DNA from: 67-14 sp035502775
GTDB lineage: Bacteria; Actinomycetota; Thermoleophilia; Solirubrobacterales; 70-9
Reading direction: 5' to 3'
DNA: 64,000 nt
NCBI GenBank assembly: GCA_035502775.1
Contig: DATJUB010000018.1
Span: forward strand, 1-64,000
Positions within the stretch are counted from its first letter, which is position 1; each line of letters begins with the position of its first letter. This document shows positions 37,265 through 45,376 of this stretch, piece after piece. The position numbers and the translations under genes were made by a program. Under the pieces are notes generated by a model, which ran no database searches, had not been told where the DNA came from, and worked only from the letters and a program-made list of their open reading frames with translations.

Positions 37265-38175
37265 CGGCCGAGACCGGCATCACGGCCCGCGCGACCGAGA
37301 AGCGGGATGAGCTGCTCCTGTCGAGGAAGGCCTTCTCCGACGGCAACGCCAAGCGGATCGGCGAGATCGACAAGCTGGGAAAGATCCTCTCCAGCTTCGG
37401 GGTGCTGGTCATCGGCGGTGTCGGCCTGGCGAAGTTCTCCGACGTCTTTCCCTACGAGAGCCGCTGGTACGTGATCGTGCTGATGTTCGCCGGTTTCGCG
37501 ATGATGCTGACCGGCGCATCACTGGGGGCATGGCGGCTCCACCGCTCGATCCGTCCTTCGGTCATGAGGTCGAGCATCCGCCGGATACCGGACACCAGCG
37601 TCAGGGAATCCGAGACGATCCGCGCGATCTACTCCGACCTGCTGACCTCGACCGATTCGGCCAACATGAGTGCCTTCGAGGCCAGGGCGGCCCGCCTGGA
37701 CCGTGTCTCCGAGCGGATCCCTGCCGCGGCGGAGGAGCTGCGCTCCCAGGCCGCCGTGATCGACGCGGAACGGTCGCTGGCCTTCATGCAGGCGAGGAAC
37801 GCCGTTCTGAGCGCCAGGACCAGGGCCGCGATCAAGGCCGCCGGCGCGTGCACGATCATCTTCCTGATCGGCCTGGGAACCGTGGTGATCACGATCGATT
37901 GGATGGAGGCCGATCGGGCCGCGGTCGCCAAGGCCGCCGAAGAGAAGAAGGCCGCGTCCGCCCCGGCGCCCAAGGAGACCCAGGCCGAAATCGAGCAGCG
38001 GACCAAGGCCGAGAAGGGCGAGCTCAACGTGGACAAGCTCTGTGCCGAGAACGCGGCCGCCGGGATCTACCCGCCGGGAGCGGTCCCGAAGTTCTGTCTA
38101 CCACCCGAGCCGGGACTCACCGAATGGCTCCAGAAGAAGCTTCCCCTGCTCGCCCCGCTTTTGGGGTCGGGATGA
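37261..38175 (+). CDS. Hypothetical membrane protein with coiled coil
   Basis: 304 residues, GTG start, translationally coupled to the preceding small gene. Hydrophobic segments lie at about residues 43-64 and 70-93, and a third at about 195-213. Between them is a soluble helical region (about 95-190). The C-terminal part after the third segment is Ala/Lys/Glu-rich and contains two cysteines about 20 residues apart. No known domain is apparent. The product might be a membrane scaffold or signalling partner of the upstream protein, but this is only suggested by coupling and topology. Confidence 0.65.
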   Translation: MTAETGITARATEKRDELLLSRKAFSDGNAKRIGEIDKLGKILSSFGVLVIGGVGLAKFSDVFPYESRWYVIVLMFAGFAMMLTGASLGAWRLHRSIRPSVMRSSIRRIPDTSVRESETIRAIYSDLLTSTDSANMSAFEARAARLDRVSERIPAAAEELRSQAAVIDAERSLAFMQARNAVLSARTRAAIKAAGACTIIFLIGLGTVVITIDWMEADRAAVAKAAEEKKAASAPAPKETQAEIEQRTKAEKGELNVDKLCAENAAAGIYPPGAVPKFCLPPEPGLTEWLQKKLPLLAPLLGSG

Positions 38176-38218
38176 CCGCAGAGCTTCCGGGCGCCGAGTC
38201 AATACACTGCGCCCCTGA

Positions 38219-38292
38219 GCGCCCGTAGCTCAGCTGGATAGAGCGCGTGCCTCCGGAGCACGAGGTCGCAGGTTCGAATCCTGCCGGGCGTA
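38219..38292 (+). tRNA. tRNA-Arg (anticodon CCG)
   Basis: A complete cloverleaf: acceptor GCGCCCG with CGGGCGT, D stem GCTC/GAGC, anticodon stem CGTGC/GCACG with loop CTCCGGA (anticodon CCG, reads CGG), and T stem GCAGG/CCTGC with loop TTCGAAT. CCA is not encoded. The 3' end is flush with the stop codon of the convergent lipoprotein gene at 38293. Confidence 0.95.
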
Positions 38293-39258
38293 TCACCCCT
38301 GCGGAAGCACCACGCCGGGATTCCGAGGACTGAGCCGGTACCTGGGAGGTTCGCGTTCCATCAGGTCACCCTGCTCGCTGAGCAGATCGGCGACCGCCCG
38401 ATGCCCTCTCGGGTTGAAGTGGTAGTACTCGATCAGGTCGACGATGTCCCGCGGACCGGGATCGTGAAGCCAGGACTCGTTGCTGAACTTGGTGAGGCAG
38501 GGCGCGGGCTCGTGCCCCTTGAACTTGGTCTTGACCCCACCCAGATAGAACGTCCTGGCACCCGGCCCCTCGTTGGCGGCGTTCACCGCGGCCACCTGTG
38601 CCCGGTCGCCGAGCACTCCCAGCTGCCGCACGTTCGCGGCGATCTCGTAGCCCCTGGCGCGCGAGAAGCGGGAGCAGCCCTGAAGGGCCTTCTGCCCGAC
38701 CAGGAACGGATATGAGACCAGGACGACCCTGGCATCCGGCCGGAGCCGGTCGCGGAGCTTGGCCAGTAAGGCGGTCAGCTCACCTTCGAGCGAAGGGATC
38801 CCCCGCCTCGCTTCGTCGATCAGCCGCTCGCACGACGCCTTGGCAAAGACCAGGCAGTTCTTCGCGATCTCCTTGAAACCGACGTCATTGCCGCCGATCG
38901 TCATCAGCACGAGATCGGTCTCCCCGTCCACCGCGTCCCATTGAGGGGGCAGTGACCCCTTGGGTTCGGTCAGATCCCTGAGCACCGCGCCCGAGCAGGC
39001 TTCGTTCCTGAGCTTGGCTCCATATCTCGAACTGAAGTCGTCCCGGTAGATCTCTCCCCAGTTGTCGCGGCTGCGCAGGCACTCGCGACGATCATCCGAG
39101 TAGTTGCCGGCGCCGTTCCCCGATGAGTACGAGTCACCGATCACGACGATGTTCGTCGGATCGTACGATCCGGAGTCCCGATCCGGCGGCGATCCGTCGT
39201 CACCGCAGCCGGTCAACGCGGCCATGCACAGGAGGACGACCCCCATTCCGACTTTCAT
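38293..39258 (-). CDS. SGNH/GDSL-family hydrolase, predicted lipoprotein
   Basis: 321 residues. The N terminus is a lipoprotein signal with lipobox LTGC (Cys18). SGNH blocks are clear: GDSYSSGNGAG (nucleophile Ser), TIGGNDVGF (block III) and the C-terminal HFNPRGH (catalytic His). Six or more cysteines suggest disulfides outside the membrane. Secreted actinobacterial members are often lipases or esterases; the substrate here is unknown. AAGGAG precedes the ATG, and a promoter lies about 60 bp upstream. Confidence 0.88.
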   Translation of the reverse strand: MKVGMGVVLLCMAALTGCGDDGSPPDRDSGSYDPTNIVVIGDSYSSGNGAGNYSDDRRECLRSRDNWGEIYRDDFSSRYGAKLRNEACSGAVLRDLTEPKGSLPPQWDAVDGETDLVLMTIGGNDVGFKEIAKNCLVFAKASCERLIDEARRGIPSLEGELTALLAKLRDRLRPDARVVLVSYPFLVGQKALQGCSRFSRARGYEIAANVRQLGVLGDRAQVAAVNAANEGPGARTFYLGGVKTKFKGHEPAPCLTKFSNESWLHDPGPRDIVDLIEYYHFNPRGHRAVADLLSEQGDLMEREPPRYRLSPRNPGVVLPQG

Positions 39259-39318
39259 GTCTGCTCCTTCAACATCCTCGCCACTCGTTAGCGATTCATC
39301 CGGACCGGCTACCGGAAC

Positions 39319-39347
39319 TCTATATCGGCTCGATGCGACGGGGGCAA
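39319..39347 (-). promoter_or_regulatory. Sigma70-type promoter of the SGNH lipoprotein gene
   Basis: On the minus strand TTGCCC (39347-39342), a 17-bp spacer and TATAGA (39324-39319) form a good housekeeping promoter. The start point would fall near 39312, giving a leader of about 55 nt. Confidence 0.6.
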
Positions 39348-39375
39348 GAAGTCAGGCTGATTTCCGGGCCGGAGC

Positions 39376-39412
39376 GGACAGCGGATGATGTACGAACGAC
39401 CTTCCGCTGTCC
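39376..39412 (-). terminator. Perfect 10-bp inverted repeat after the Cys-repeat protein gene
   Basis: GGACAGCGGA (39376-39385) and TCCGCTGTCC (39403-39412) flank a 17-nt loop, just downstream of the gene ending at 39428. There is no T tract, so it may act as a Rho-assisted or RNA-stabilising 3' structure. Confidence 0.4.
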
Positions 39413-39427
39413 ATGCCCGACCGGGAA

Positions 39428-39808
39428 CTAGATCGTCTCGTTCTCGGCCGCCTCCTCGGCGAGTTCCCGCCTCAGTTCATTGGCCGCGACCACACAGCGG
39501 CTGAATGGGGTTCCCTTTTCACCCTTGACGTGTTTCTTGCTCAGGGGCTTGCACGCGTCCTTCGGCTTCAGCATGTCGTCCTTCGCGACCTTCGCCATCG
39601 CGTTGACGCAGTTCGAGAACGGCGTGCCCTTGGTTCCCTTGACGTGTTTCTTGCTCTGGCCCTGACAGAACTTGCCGTAGGCCTTTGCCTTGGCGGCGTG
39701 GTCCGCCTTGGGTCCCGGTGTATGTCCCTCCTTGTGCATCGCCGATGCCGGTGAAGCGGCCATGGCGAGCGCGCCGGTCACAAGTACCGCGGTTACGAGA
39801 CGTTTCAT
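39428..39808 (-). CDS. Small secreted protein with two C-X18-C repeats (SKKHVKGxKGTPFS motif)
   Basis: 126 residues from the ATG at 39806-39808, which has AAGGAGGA upstream. Residues 1-23 form a signal peptide (cleavage likely after ASPASA). The mature part holds two near-identical units: Cys48-Gln-X-X-SKKHVKGTKGTPFSN-Cys67 and Cys86-X3-SKKHVKGEKGTPFSR-Cys105, each C-X18-C, 38 residues apart. The remainder is charged helix. I know of no function for this motif. It looks like a small disulfide-stabilised, cationic secreted domain. Confidence 0.8.
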   Translation of the reverse strand: MKRLVTAVLVTGALAMAASPASAMHKEGHTPGPKADHAAKAKAYGKFCQGQSKKHVKGTKGTPFSNCVNAMAKVAKDDMLKPKDACKPLSKKHVKGEKGTPFSRCVVAANELRRELAEEAAENETI

Positions 39809-39880
39809 CGTGTCCTCCTTGGTCTGGGAATGCCTCAAGGCCGTCGGCCTCAGTACTCCAACGAACCGCCGCGGGAAACG

Positions 39881-41335
39881 TCAGGGAGCAGTCTCGGATT
39901 TCTTCTGGCTGCCCTTGCCGCCACCCACACCGACCGGCGGTGCCGTACTGGCCGGCTTTCCCGATTTGCCGGGGTTGACGACGGCCGAGGCGGGGTTGGC
40001 ATGTGCACCTGCCTGTGCCTGTCCATGAGCCGACGCGGAAGGCAGTTCGGTCGGCCGGCCACCGTGGGTCGGGATCGCACCTTTCCCCTGGGCGCCTCCG
40101 GACCCGCCCGGATGGTCGAGCAGCACATCCCCGGATGTGTCCGGGGATTTGGAGTCGGGACCGCCGGAATTGCCGGGAATCGGGCCCTCCACCTCCTTGG
40201 GGCGATCGCCCGGAACTGCCGCGTTGCGGTCATCGCGGGACCGCGGGAGATGGTTTTCGGACCGGTTTGAACCGCCGGCCGGAGAGTCTGTCCCGGCAAC
40301 CATGGATGCCGGTGGTGGAACGTGACTCGAAGTGGGCAGACGCTGGATCGGCGCCACGGGCACCACCTTGGCTGGAGGCCGGTCTCCCGGCTCACCGGCA
40401 TGCCTGGTTCCTTCGACGACACCCAATGTTCCGGCGCCGACCCCGGCAGTCACCGCGACAGCCGCCACGGCCTTCATTGCGCCACCGCTGATCGCCGCCT
40501 TGCCGCCCCCACCTATGCCGAGAAGACTCGCGACTCCCCCAGTTCCACCCGATCCTCCGAACATGTCCAGGATCGAAAGTGCGACCGCGGCCGGGATCGG
40601 GGGGATCAGGGATCGCAGGTCGCCGCGCCGCGATTCGATGCCCGCCTTGAAATCCGAACATCCGTCACAGGTCCGCAGATGAGCTCGAATCCGCCTGCCC
40701 TTGAGCTTCCGTCCATCCCGCTCGGAGAGCACCCTGCGAACCGATTCACAATCCATGTCTCGACCTTGTGCCTGCTCCTGGAGAGCGCATCTGGCCTCGT
40801 ATACGACCTGTTTCGCGGCCGCGGGAGACGAATCGATCACCGCGGCGATCTCGGCGAAGCTCATCCCGTTCAGCTCCCTCATCACCAGCGCTCCCCGCTG
40901 ACGTTCCGGCAACTGCCGGAGATCGGCGAGAACCTGGCCCAAGCGCTCCCTTGCGATGACGGAACCCTCGACCCGGGAGGCGGACTTCAGACTGTGTTCC
41001 TCGATGTCGTCCATCCGACGGCGTGCCCGCAGCATGTCCACACACTCGTTGTGGGCCACGCGGAAGAGCCAGGCCTTCAGGTTCAGTTCGCGATTCTCGC
41101 CCGGCAGCGACTTCAGGGCCTTGGCCATAGTGTTCTGGAGCGCGTCGGCGGCGTCTTCCTGGTCTCCGAGTACTGAGAGGCAGTATCCGTACAGAGCCTG
41201 GCGGTGACGACGGAAGAGTTCGGCGAAGGCCCGGTCGTCGCCGGTGACGATCCTGCGGCTCAGTGCAGCCTCGGTGAGCAGCCTCATCGGAATGTGGCTC
41301 GATCCCGTATCGGCATGTGTTGTCGCACCTGACAT
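39881..41335 (-). CDS. ECF sigma factor fused to a zinc-finger, membrane-spanning anti-sigma-like tail
   Basis: 484 residues. Region sigma2 is at about 30-105 (ALYGYCLSVLGDQEDAADALQNT, then WLFRVAHNECVDMLR) and sigma4 at about 135-185 (LPERQRGALVMRELNGMSF). It is followed by a zf-HC2-like zinc site, Cys196, His219, Cys223 and Cys226 (HLRTCDGC). A hydrophobic segment at about 285-308 is the likely membrane span, and the last 170 residues are Pro/Gly/Ser-rich and apparently disordered outside. So sigma factor, anti-sigma zinc finger and membrane anchor sit in one chain. A start at residue 17 (ATG at 41285-41287) is also possible. Confidence 0.85.
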   Translation of the reverse strand: MSGATTHADTGSSHIPMRLLTEAALSRRIVTGDDRAFAELFRRHRQALYGYCLSVLGDQEDAADALQNTMAKALKSLPGENRELNLKAWLFRVAHNECVDMLRARRRMDDIEEHSLKSASRVEGSVIARERLGQVLADLRQLPERQRGALVMRELNGMSFAEIAAVIDSSPAAAKQVVYEARCALQEQAQGRDMDCESVRRVLSERDGRKLKGRRIRAHLRTCDGCSDFKAGIESRRGDLRSLIPPIPAAVALSILDMFGGSGGTGGVASLLGIGGGGKAAISGGAMKAVAAVAVTAGVGAGTLGVVEGTRHAGEPGDRPPAKVVPVAPIQRLPTSSHVPPPASMVAGTDSPAGGSNRSENHLPRSRDDRNAAVPGDRPKEVEGPIPGNSGGPDSKSPDTSGDVLLDHPGGSGGAQGKGAIPTHGGRPTELPSASAHGQAQAGAHANPASAVVNPGKSGKPASTAPPVGVGGGKGSQKKSETAP

Positions 41336-41434
41336 CCATCTTCATTATGGGGAACGTCATTCGGCTCAACAAGTAAGGACCGATTCGACCGCACCCCCTG
41401 CGCCCGCGCCGTTCCATAATCTTCATGTCTGACT

Positions 41435-42223
41435 GTGAACGAGCAAAAACCCACCAAGAACCCCGACCGCATTCCGCGCGGCGCCCTCGTCGTCGTCGCC
41501 ATCGGATTGATCGCGACCCTCGGCGTGCTGGGCCTCGACCGGCTCGGTGGCGGCACCTCGGCCGAGCTCGAGTGGACCACGGTCGAAGAGGTCAAGACTC
41601 CCCCGAAGGCGGCGGTCGGTCCCGGCGGGGTCAGCATGGACCGGACGACGATCTCGGCCATCGGACAGAACGGCGGCGGCGAGGCGATCTACCGGATCGC
41701 CGGTGCGATCACCGTCGATTCGGGTGGCAAGCAGACCCCGGTTCAGGTTCGCTGCGACATCGAGAGTCTCGATCCCGACTCGGAGATCGCCCGCACCCCG
41801 AAGCGCCGCGCGGCATGGCCCCGGCCGAGCGACGAGCTGCAGGCCCAGGAAGTGCCGGAATCGGCCGTGGTCAAATTCAACGCGGTCGGCAACGACGTGC
41901 TCGGCCTGCCGATGCGGGACGTCGTACGCCGCTACACAAACACGCTGAGCTCATCCCTGGTCGATTGGGACGGCTACGACCCGCGGATCCAGAACTGGGT
42001 CTGGGACATGCGTGACGGCACCGGCCCCAGCCCGGCCGTGCTCGGTTACGTGGTGATCTTCAAGTCGGCGGAGAAGCCGGATGCCTCGCTGAAGTGCGTG
42101 ACCAAGATGGACGGCGAGGAAGTGACCCAGAAGGCCCGCGCCACCCAGACGGAATGGCCGCTGCCGGACCCGGAGATCGACAGCACCGAAGTCGAGGCCG
42201 AGACCTCGACCAACGTCGAGTAG
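41435..42223 (+). CDS. Hypothetical single-pass membrane protein
   Basis: 262 residues from a GTG at 41435. One N-terminal membrane segment at about 17-38 is followed by a soluble extracytoplasmic domain with two cysteines (CDIESLDPD and LKCVTKMDG) that could form a disulfide. I recognise no domain. It is divergent from the sigma/anti-sigma fusion gene, with a 99-bp shared upstream region, so it may be a target or partner of that sigma factor; this is suggested by position only. Confidence 0.65.
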   Translation: MNEQKPTKNPDRIPRGALVVVAIGLIATLGVLGLDRLGGGTSAELEWTTVEEVKTPPKAAVGPGGVSMDRTTISAIGQNGGGEAIYRIAGAITVDSGGKQTPVQVRCDIESLDPDSEIARTPKRRAAWPRPSDELQAQEVPESAVVKFNAVGNDVLGLPMRDVVRRYTNTLSSSLVDWDGYDPRIQNWVWDMRDGTGPSPAVLGYVVIFKSAEKPDASLKCVTKMDGEEVTQKARATQTEWPLPDPEIDSTEVEAETSTNVE

Positions 42224-42238
42224 CTCCCCGCTCCGCGC

Positions 42239-42943
42239 TCAGTCTTCTGAAGCGACGAGCATCTCGGGACCCTCTTTGGTCCCTCCCACCTTGCTCATCG
42301 ATTTGTTGGCCGGTTTCGAGGTGATCCGGCCGGACTCGAGCGGCTTGCAGAACGAGATCGCCTCTTCCGGCTCCAGCTTCTCGCTCATCCAGGCGGCCTC
42401 GGCCTCGGCGTCGGGAAGGATCACCGGCATCCGGTTGTGGATCGGCTCGACATCATCGTTGGCGGTGGTCGTGATGATCGTGCAGCTGGTCATCTGCTCA
42501 CCCTCCCACTCCCGGGTCGTCGCCAAGCCGGCGAAGGCGAAAGGCTCGCCGCCATCGACCGTGAAATGGAAAGGCTGCTTCGGTTCCTTCGGGTTCTCCG
42601 CCTTCATCCATTCGTAGAAGCCATCGGCGAGGATCAGGCAGCGGCTGCTCGACTTCTTGACCAACGGCGCGTAGGCGCGGCTCTTCATCAATCCCTCCGC
42701 CCGGGCGTTGATCATCTTGTAGCCGACCTTCAGGTCCTTGGCCCAGAACGGAACGAGCCCCCAGCGCGCGAGCTGGGCGTGCCGGCCGCCTCCCTCGGAG
42801 TCGTTCTGAACGGTCAGAACCTCCTGGGTCGGCGCCACGTTGTAGCGGCTGAGGGCGTTCTCCATCTCATCGTCGAGCGAGATCTGGAAGCGACTGCCCA
42901 GCCGCCGTTCATCGGATGAGGTGAGTGTGAATCGTCCGCACAT
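42239..42943 (-). CDS. SOS response-associated peptidase (SRAP/YedK/HMCES family)
   Basis: 234-residue SRAP protein. The invariant N-terminal Cys2 is in MCGRFTL. Other family residues are in NARAEGL (Asn/Arg/Glu), the catalytic Glu in DGFYEWM, and the late His/Met segment HNRMPVIL. Family members form a thiazolidine crosslink with abasic sites in single-stranded DNA to protect them. It is convergent with the gene ending at 42223, 15 bp away. Confidence 0.93.
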   Translation of the reverse strand: MCGRFTLTSSDERRLGSRFQISLDDEMENALSRYNVAPTQEVLTVQNDSEGGGRHAQLARWGLVPFWAKDLKVGYKMINARAEGLMKSRAYAPLVKKSSSRCLILADGFYEWMKAENPKEPKQPFHFTVDGGEPFAFAGLATTREWEGEQMTSCTIITTTANDDVEPIHNRMPVILPDAEAEAAWMSEKLEPEEAISFCKPLESGRITSKPANKSMSKVGGTKEGPEMLVASED

Positions 42944-42970
42944 TCCCGCAGGCTATTCGATGGCGATCCC

Positions 42971-44344
42971 CTATCGGGCACACCGGAAGGCGCTGCGAGG
43001 CATGTTCAGCGCCACTGTCCCGAAGTCGGTGTCTCCCGGAGCGGTCTTGGTCTGACCGCCGATGAAGAGCCGGCGGCCGAAGAGCTGAAGGCTCGTGGCA
43101 TGTGAGTCATGACCCCGGCCGAGCCTCACCTTCGTGGTGCCGCCGAAGCTCCTGTCGAGCTTTCCCCTGGCGCTGTAGCGCGCCACCCCGAAGTCGCTGC
43201 CACCGCCGCGGGACCAGGTGCCCCCGACGACGATGCGTCCGCAGCGATCCGCCGCGAGGTCGGTCACGGCCAGGTTCTGTGTGGTCACGTGTCCGGCCCT
43301 GCCGCCGAACCCGCGGTCACGGAAACCGTCCTCGTTCAGCCGGAACAGGGCACCGACATTGCCGTCTCGTTCTTCCTGTCCGGCCGCCACGTAGATCGAA
43401 CCGTCCGGCGAGACCGCCACTCCCTGCGGCTGCCGCTTCAGCTTCAGTGTCGACTTGCCGACCTTCCGGGTGACCGAGAGGTTGATGAAGCCCCGTCCCG
43501 CGAACGAGTCGTCGATCGTGCCGTCCGGAAACATCCGGATCACCTGGGTCCTCCGCTCACCGGCCGGGCCGGCGACGATCAGCCGCCCTTCGGCATCGAC
43601 CGCGATCGAAGTCGCGAGACGTTCGCCGGTCTTCGCCGCATCGATGTTGCCGGTCGCCCGGTACCTGATCAACCTGCCGTCCTCGAACTCCGGGCTGCGA
43701 CTGCCATCGGGCTGGTAGCGGCCGATGAGCCATTGATGACAGATCCGGCCGCAGGTGATCCAGCCCGATGTGACCATGTCCCCGTCCTCGAGCAGGGCCG
43801 CTCCGAGCAGCCCGAGCCGCCATCTTTCACCGGTGATCCCGACGTTGACCAGTCCATCTCCCGCGAACGAGTCGTCCAGCAGGCCGTCGCCGGTGAAACG
43901 GGCGAGCAGCAGGTTGTCCCGGGAGCCGATGAACTGCGAAGCCCGGCCGACGAGCTGCACACCGCCGTCCGGCAGCACGACGAGATCTTCGAAGCTGCCG
44001 GTCTCGCCGTAGACGAAGCTCCGCTTGCCCTCGTCCCCGAAACCGGTGTCCAGCTCACCATCGGCTCCGTAGCGCAGCAGCGCGATCTGGCTGCATGGAT
44101 CGATCGCGCATTCCGATGTCCCGGCCGCGATCAACTTCCCGTCCGGCTGGACACCGATCGCGTTGATGCGATCCTGCCGGGGCAGCGACCGGCCGCCCGC
44201 CGCTTCCTGATTGCCGAAGCCGGTGGTGACGCGGCCGTCCCCACCGAAGCCGGTATCGAGTTTCAGGACCGCCGATTCGGCCGTGGCCGGAACGAAAAAT
44301 GACAGGACGAGTGCCGTGGCCAGAAGGCCGAGTGTTTTCCCCAT
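42971..44344 (-). CDS. Secreted delta-60 repeat (beta-propeller-like) protein
   Basis: 457 residues with an N-terminal signal peptide (about 1-25, LLATALVLSFFVPATAESA). Repeats of about 55-60 residues follow, each with an LDxGFGGDG or DDSFAGDG motif next to a DG-containing blade, the delta-60 repeat signature. Repeats are seen around residues 30, 95, 155, 275, 340 and 400. Such proteins are extracellular and of unknown function. Six cysteines are present, some likely in disulfides. Confidence 0.85.
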   Translation of the reverse strand: MGKTLGLLATALVLSFFVPATAESAVLKLDTGFGGDGRVTTGFGNQEAAGGRSLPRQDRINAIGVQPDGKLIAAGTSECAIDPCSQIALLRYGADGELDTGFGDEGKRSFVYGETGSFEDLVVLPDGGVQLVGRASQFIGSRDNLLLARFTGDGLLDDSFAGDGLVNVGITGERWRLGLLGAALLEDGDMVTSGWITCGRICHQWLIGRYQPDGSRSPEFEDGRLIRYRATGNIDAAKTGERLATSIAVDAEGRLIVAGPAGERRTQVIRMFPDGTIDDSFAGRGFINLSVTRKVGKSTLKLKRQPQGVAVSPDGSIYVAAGQEERDGNVGALFRLNEDGFRDRGFGGRAGHVTTQNLAVTDLAADRCGRIVVGGTWSRGGGSDFGVARYSARGKLDRSFGGTTKVRLGRGHDSHATSLQLFGRRLFIGGQTKTAPGDTDFGTVALNMPRSAFRCAR

Positions 44345-44380
44345 GCCCTCACAACCGCGAAACCGCCACGCAGTTTCGGT

Positions 44381-45376
44381 CTAGGCGTCGCCGGATCCGC
44401 TGCGGACCCATTCGGCCCGGCCGGCGATGATCGCGGGACGCGCCCGGTACCACTCGACCGCTTCGGCGATGCCCTCCTCGAAGGCGATTTCAGGCTTCCA
44501 TCCGGCGATCTCGGCAAGTCTTGCGGCATCGACGTACTGCGTGTCGATCTCACCATCCGGATTGCGGTCCAGCAGATAGTCGGGCTCCTGGCCGGAACCG
44601 GTCGCGGCCTTGATCCGCTCGATCACATCGCGGACCGAGCGGGCCTCGCCGGTGCCGGCATTCATCGCCTCGCCCCGGGCCGGTCCGTCCTTGACCGCGC
44701 GCTCGATCGCCAGGTAGGCGCCGACCGCGTCGAAGACGTGAAGGAAATCTCGTTGCGGCGAACCATCGGAGCGGATCTGGGGCTGGCGCTCGGCCAGATA
44801 CGCGGCCACCACCTCGGGAATCAGGCGGGAGAAGTTCAGGTCGCCGCCGCCGTACACGTTGGCCAGCCGGGTCACGCCGACCGGCAGTCCCCAGGACTTC
44901 CAGTAGCTGCGGCTGATCACGTCGGCCGCGGCCTTGCTGCCCTCGTACGGCGCGGCGGGACGCAGCTCGTCGCCTTCCCGGTACGGCAGGGCGTCGCTCG
45001 GACCATAGGCCTTGTCGGAAGAGGCGACGACGACCGCCGAAACCTCCGCCTCGCGTGCGGCCTCGAGCACGGTCCAGGTTCCCTCGACGTTTGAGCGGAA
45101 GGTTCCGACCGGGTCCGCCGCGGCCGGACCGACCAGCGTCTGAGCGGCGAGATGGAAGACCGAATCGGCGCCGGCGGTGGCCTTGTCGACGATCTCCCGG
45201 TCGGCGACGTCGCCTTCGATCAGGTTCACGTCGCCCTCGAGCCCGTGAAGCTTCAGAGCCAGGCCCGGTGCTTCGGGCAGATCGAGGACCGCTACCTCGT
45301 CGCCGCGTTCCAACAGGGCCTTGACCAGATGACCGCCGATGAAGCCCTGACCTCCGGTGACTAGCGACCTAGCCAT
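44381..45376 (-). CDS. NAD-dependent sugar-nucleotide epimerase/dehydratase (CDP-glucose 4,6-dehydratase-like)
   Basis: 331-residue extended short-chain dehydrogenase. The NAD loop is GGQGFIGG (8-15). Catalytic residues are Ser119/Ser120 in VVASSDKAYG and Tyr144/Lys148 in PYEGSK. The segment NVYGGGDLNFSRLIP and RSDGSPQRDFLHV resemble RfbG-type CDP-glucose 4,6-dehydratases. It follows the cytidylyltransferase gene with a 16-bp overlap, so the pair probably makes CDP-4-keto-6-deoxyglucose or a related CDP-sugar. The transcript seems to come from the SAM-riboswitch promoter upstream. Confidence 0.8.
   Translation of the reverse strand: MARSLVTGGQGFIGGHLVKALLERGDEVAVLDLPEAPGLALKLHGLEGDVNLIEGDVADREIVDKATAGADSVFHLAAQTLVGPAAADPVGTFRSNVEGTWTVLEAAREAEVSAVVVASSDKAYGPSDALPYREGDELRPAAPYEGSKAAADVISRSYWKSWGLPVGVTRLANVYGGGDLNFSRLIPEVVAAYLAERQPQIRSDGSPQRDFLHVFDAVGAYLAIERAVKDGPARGEAMNAGTGEARSVRDVIERIKAATGSGQEPDYLLDRNPDGEIDTQYVDAARLAEIAGWKPEIAFEEGIAEAVEWYRARPAIIAGRAEWVRSGSGDA

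Noticed and set aside
38219..38292. tRNA-Arg as an attachment site for an integrated element
   Set aside because: No integrase gene and no second copy of the tRNA 3' end are visible in the window; the neighbours look like ordinary chromosome.
41348..41385. ECF-type promoter (GGGGAAC) before the gene at 41435
   Set aside because: GGAAC is present but there is no matching -10 such as CGTC at 16-17 bp; the downstream GTAAGG is a poor fit.
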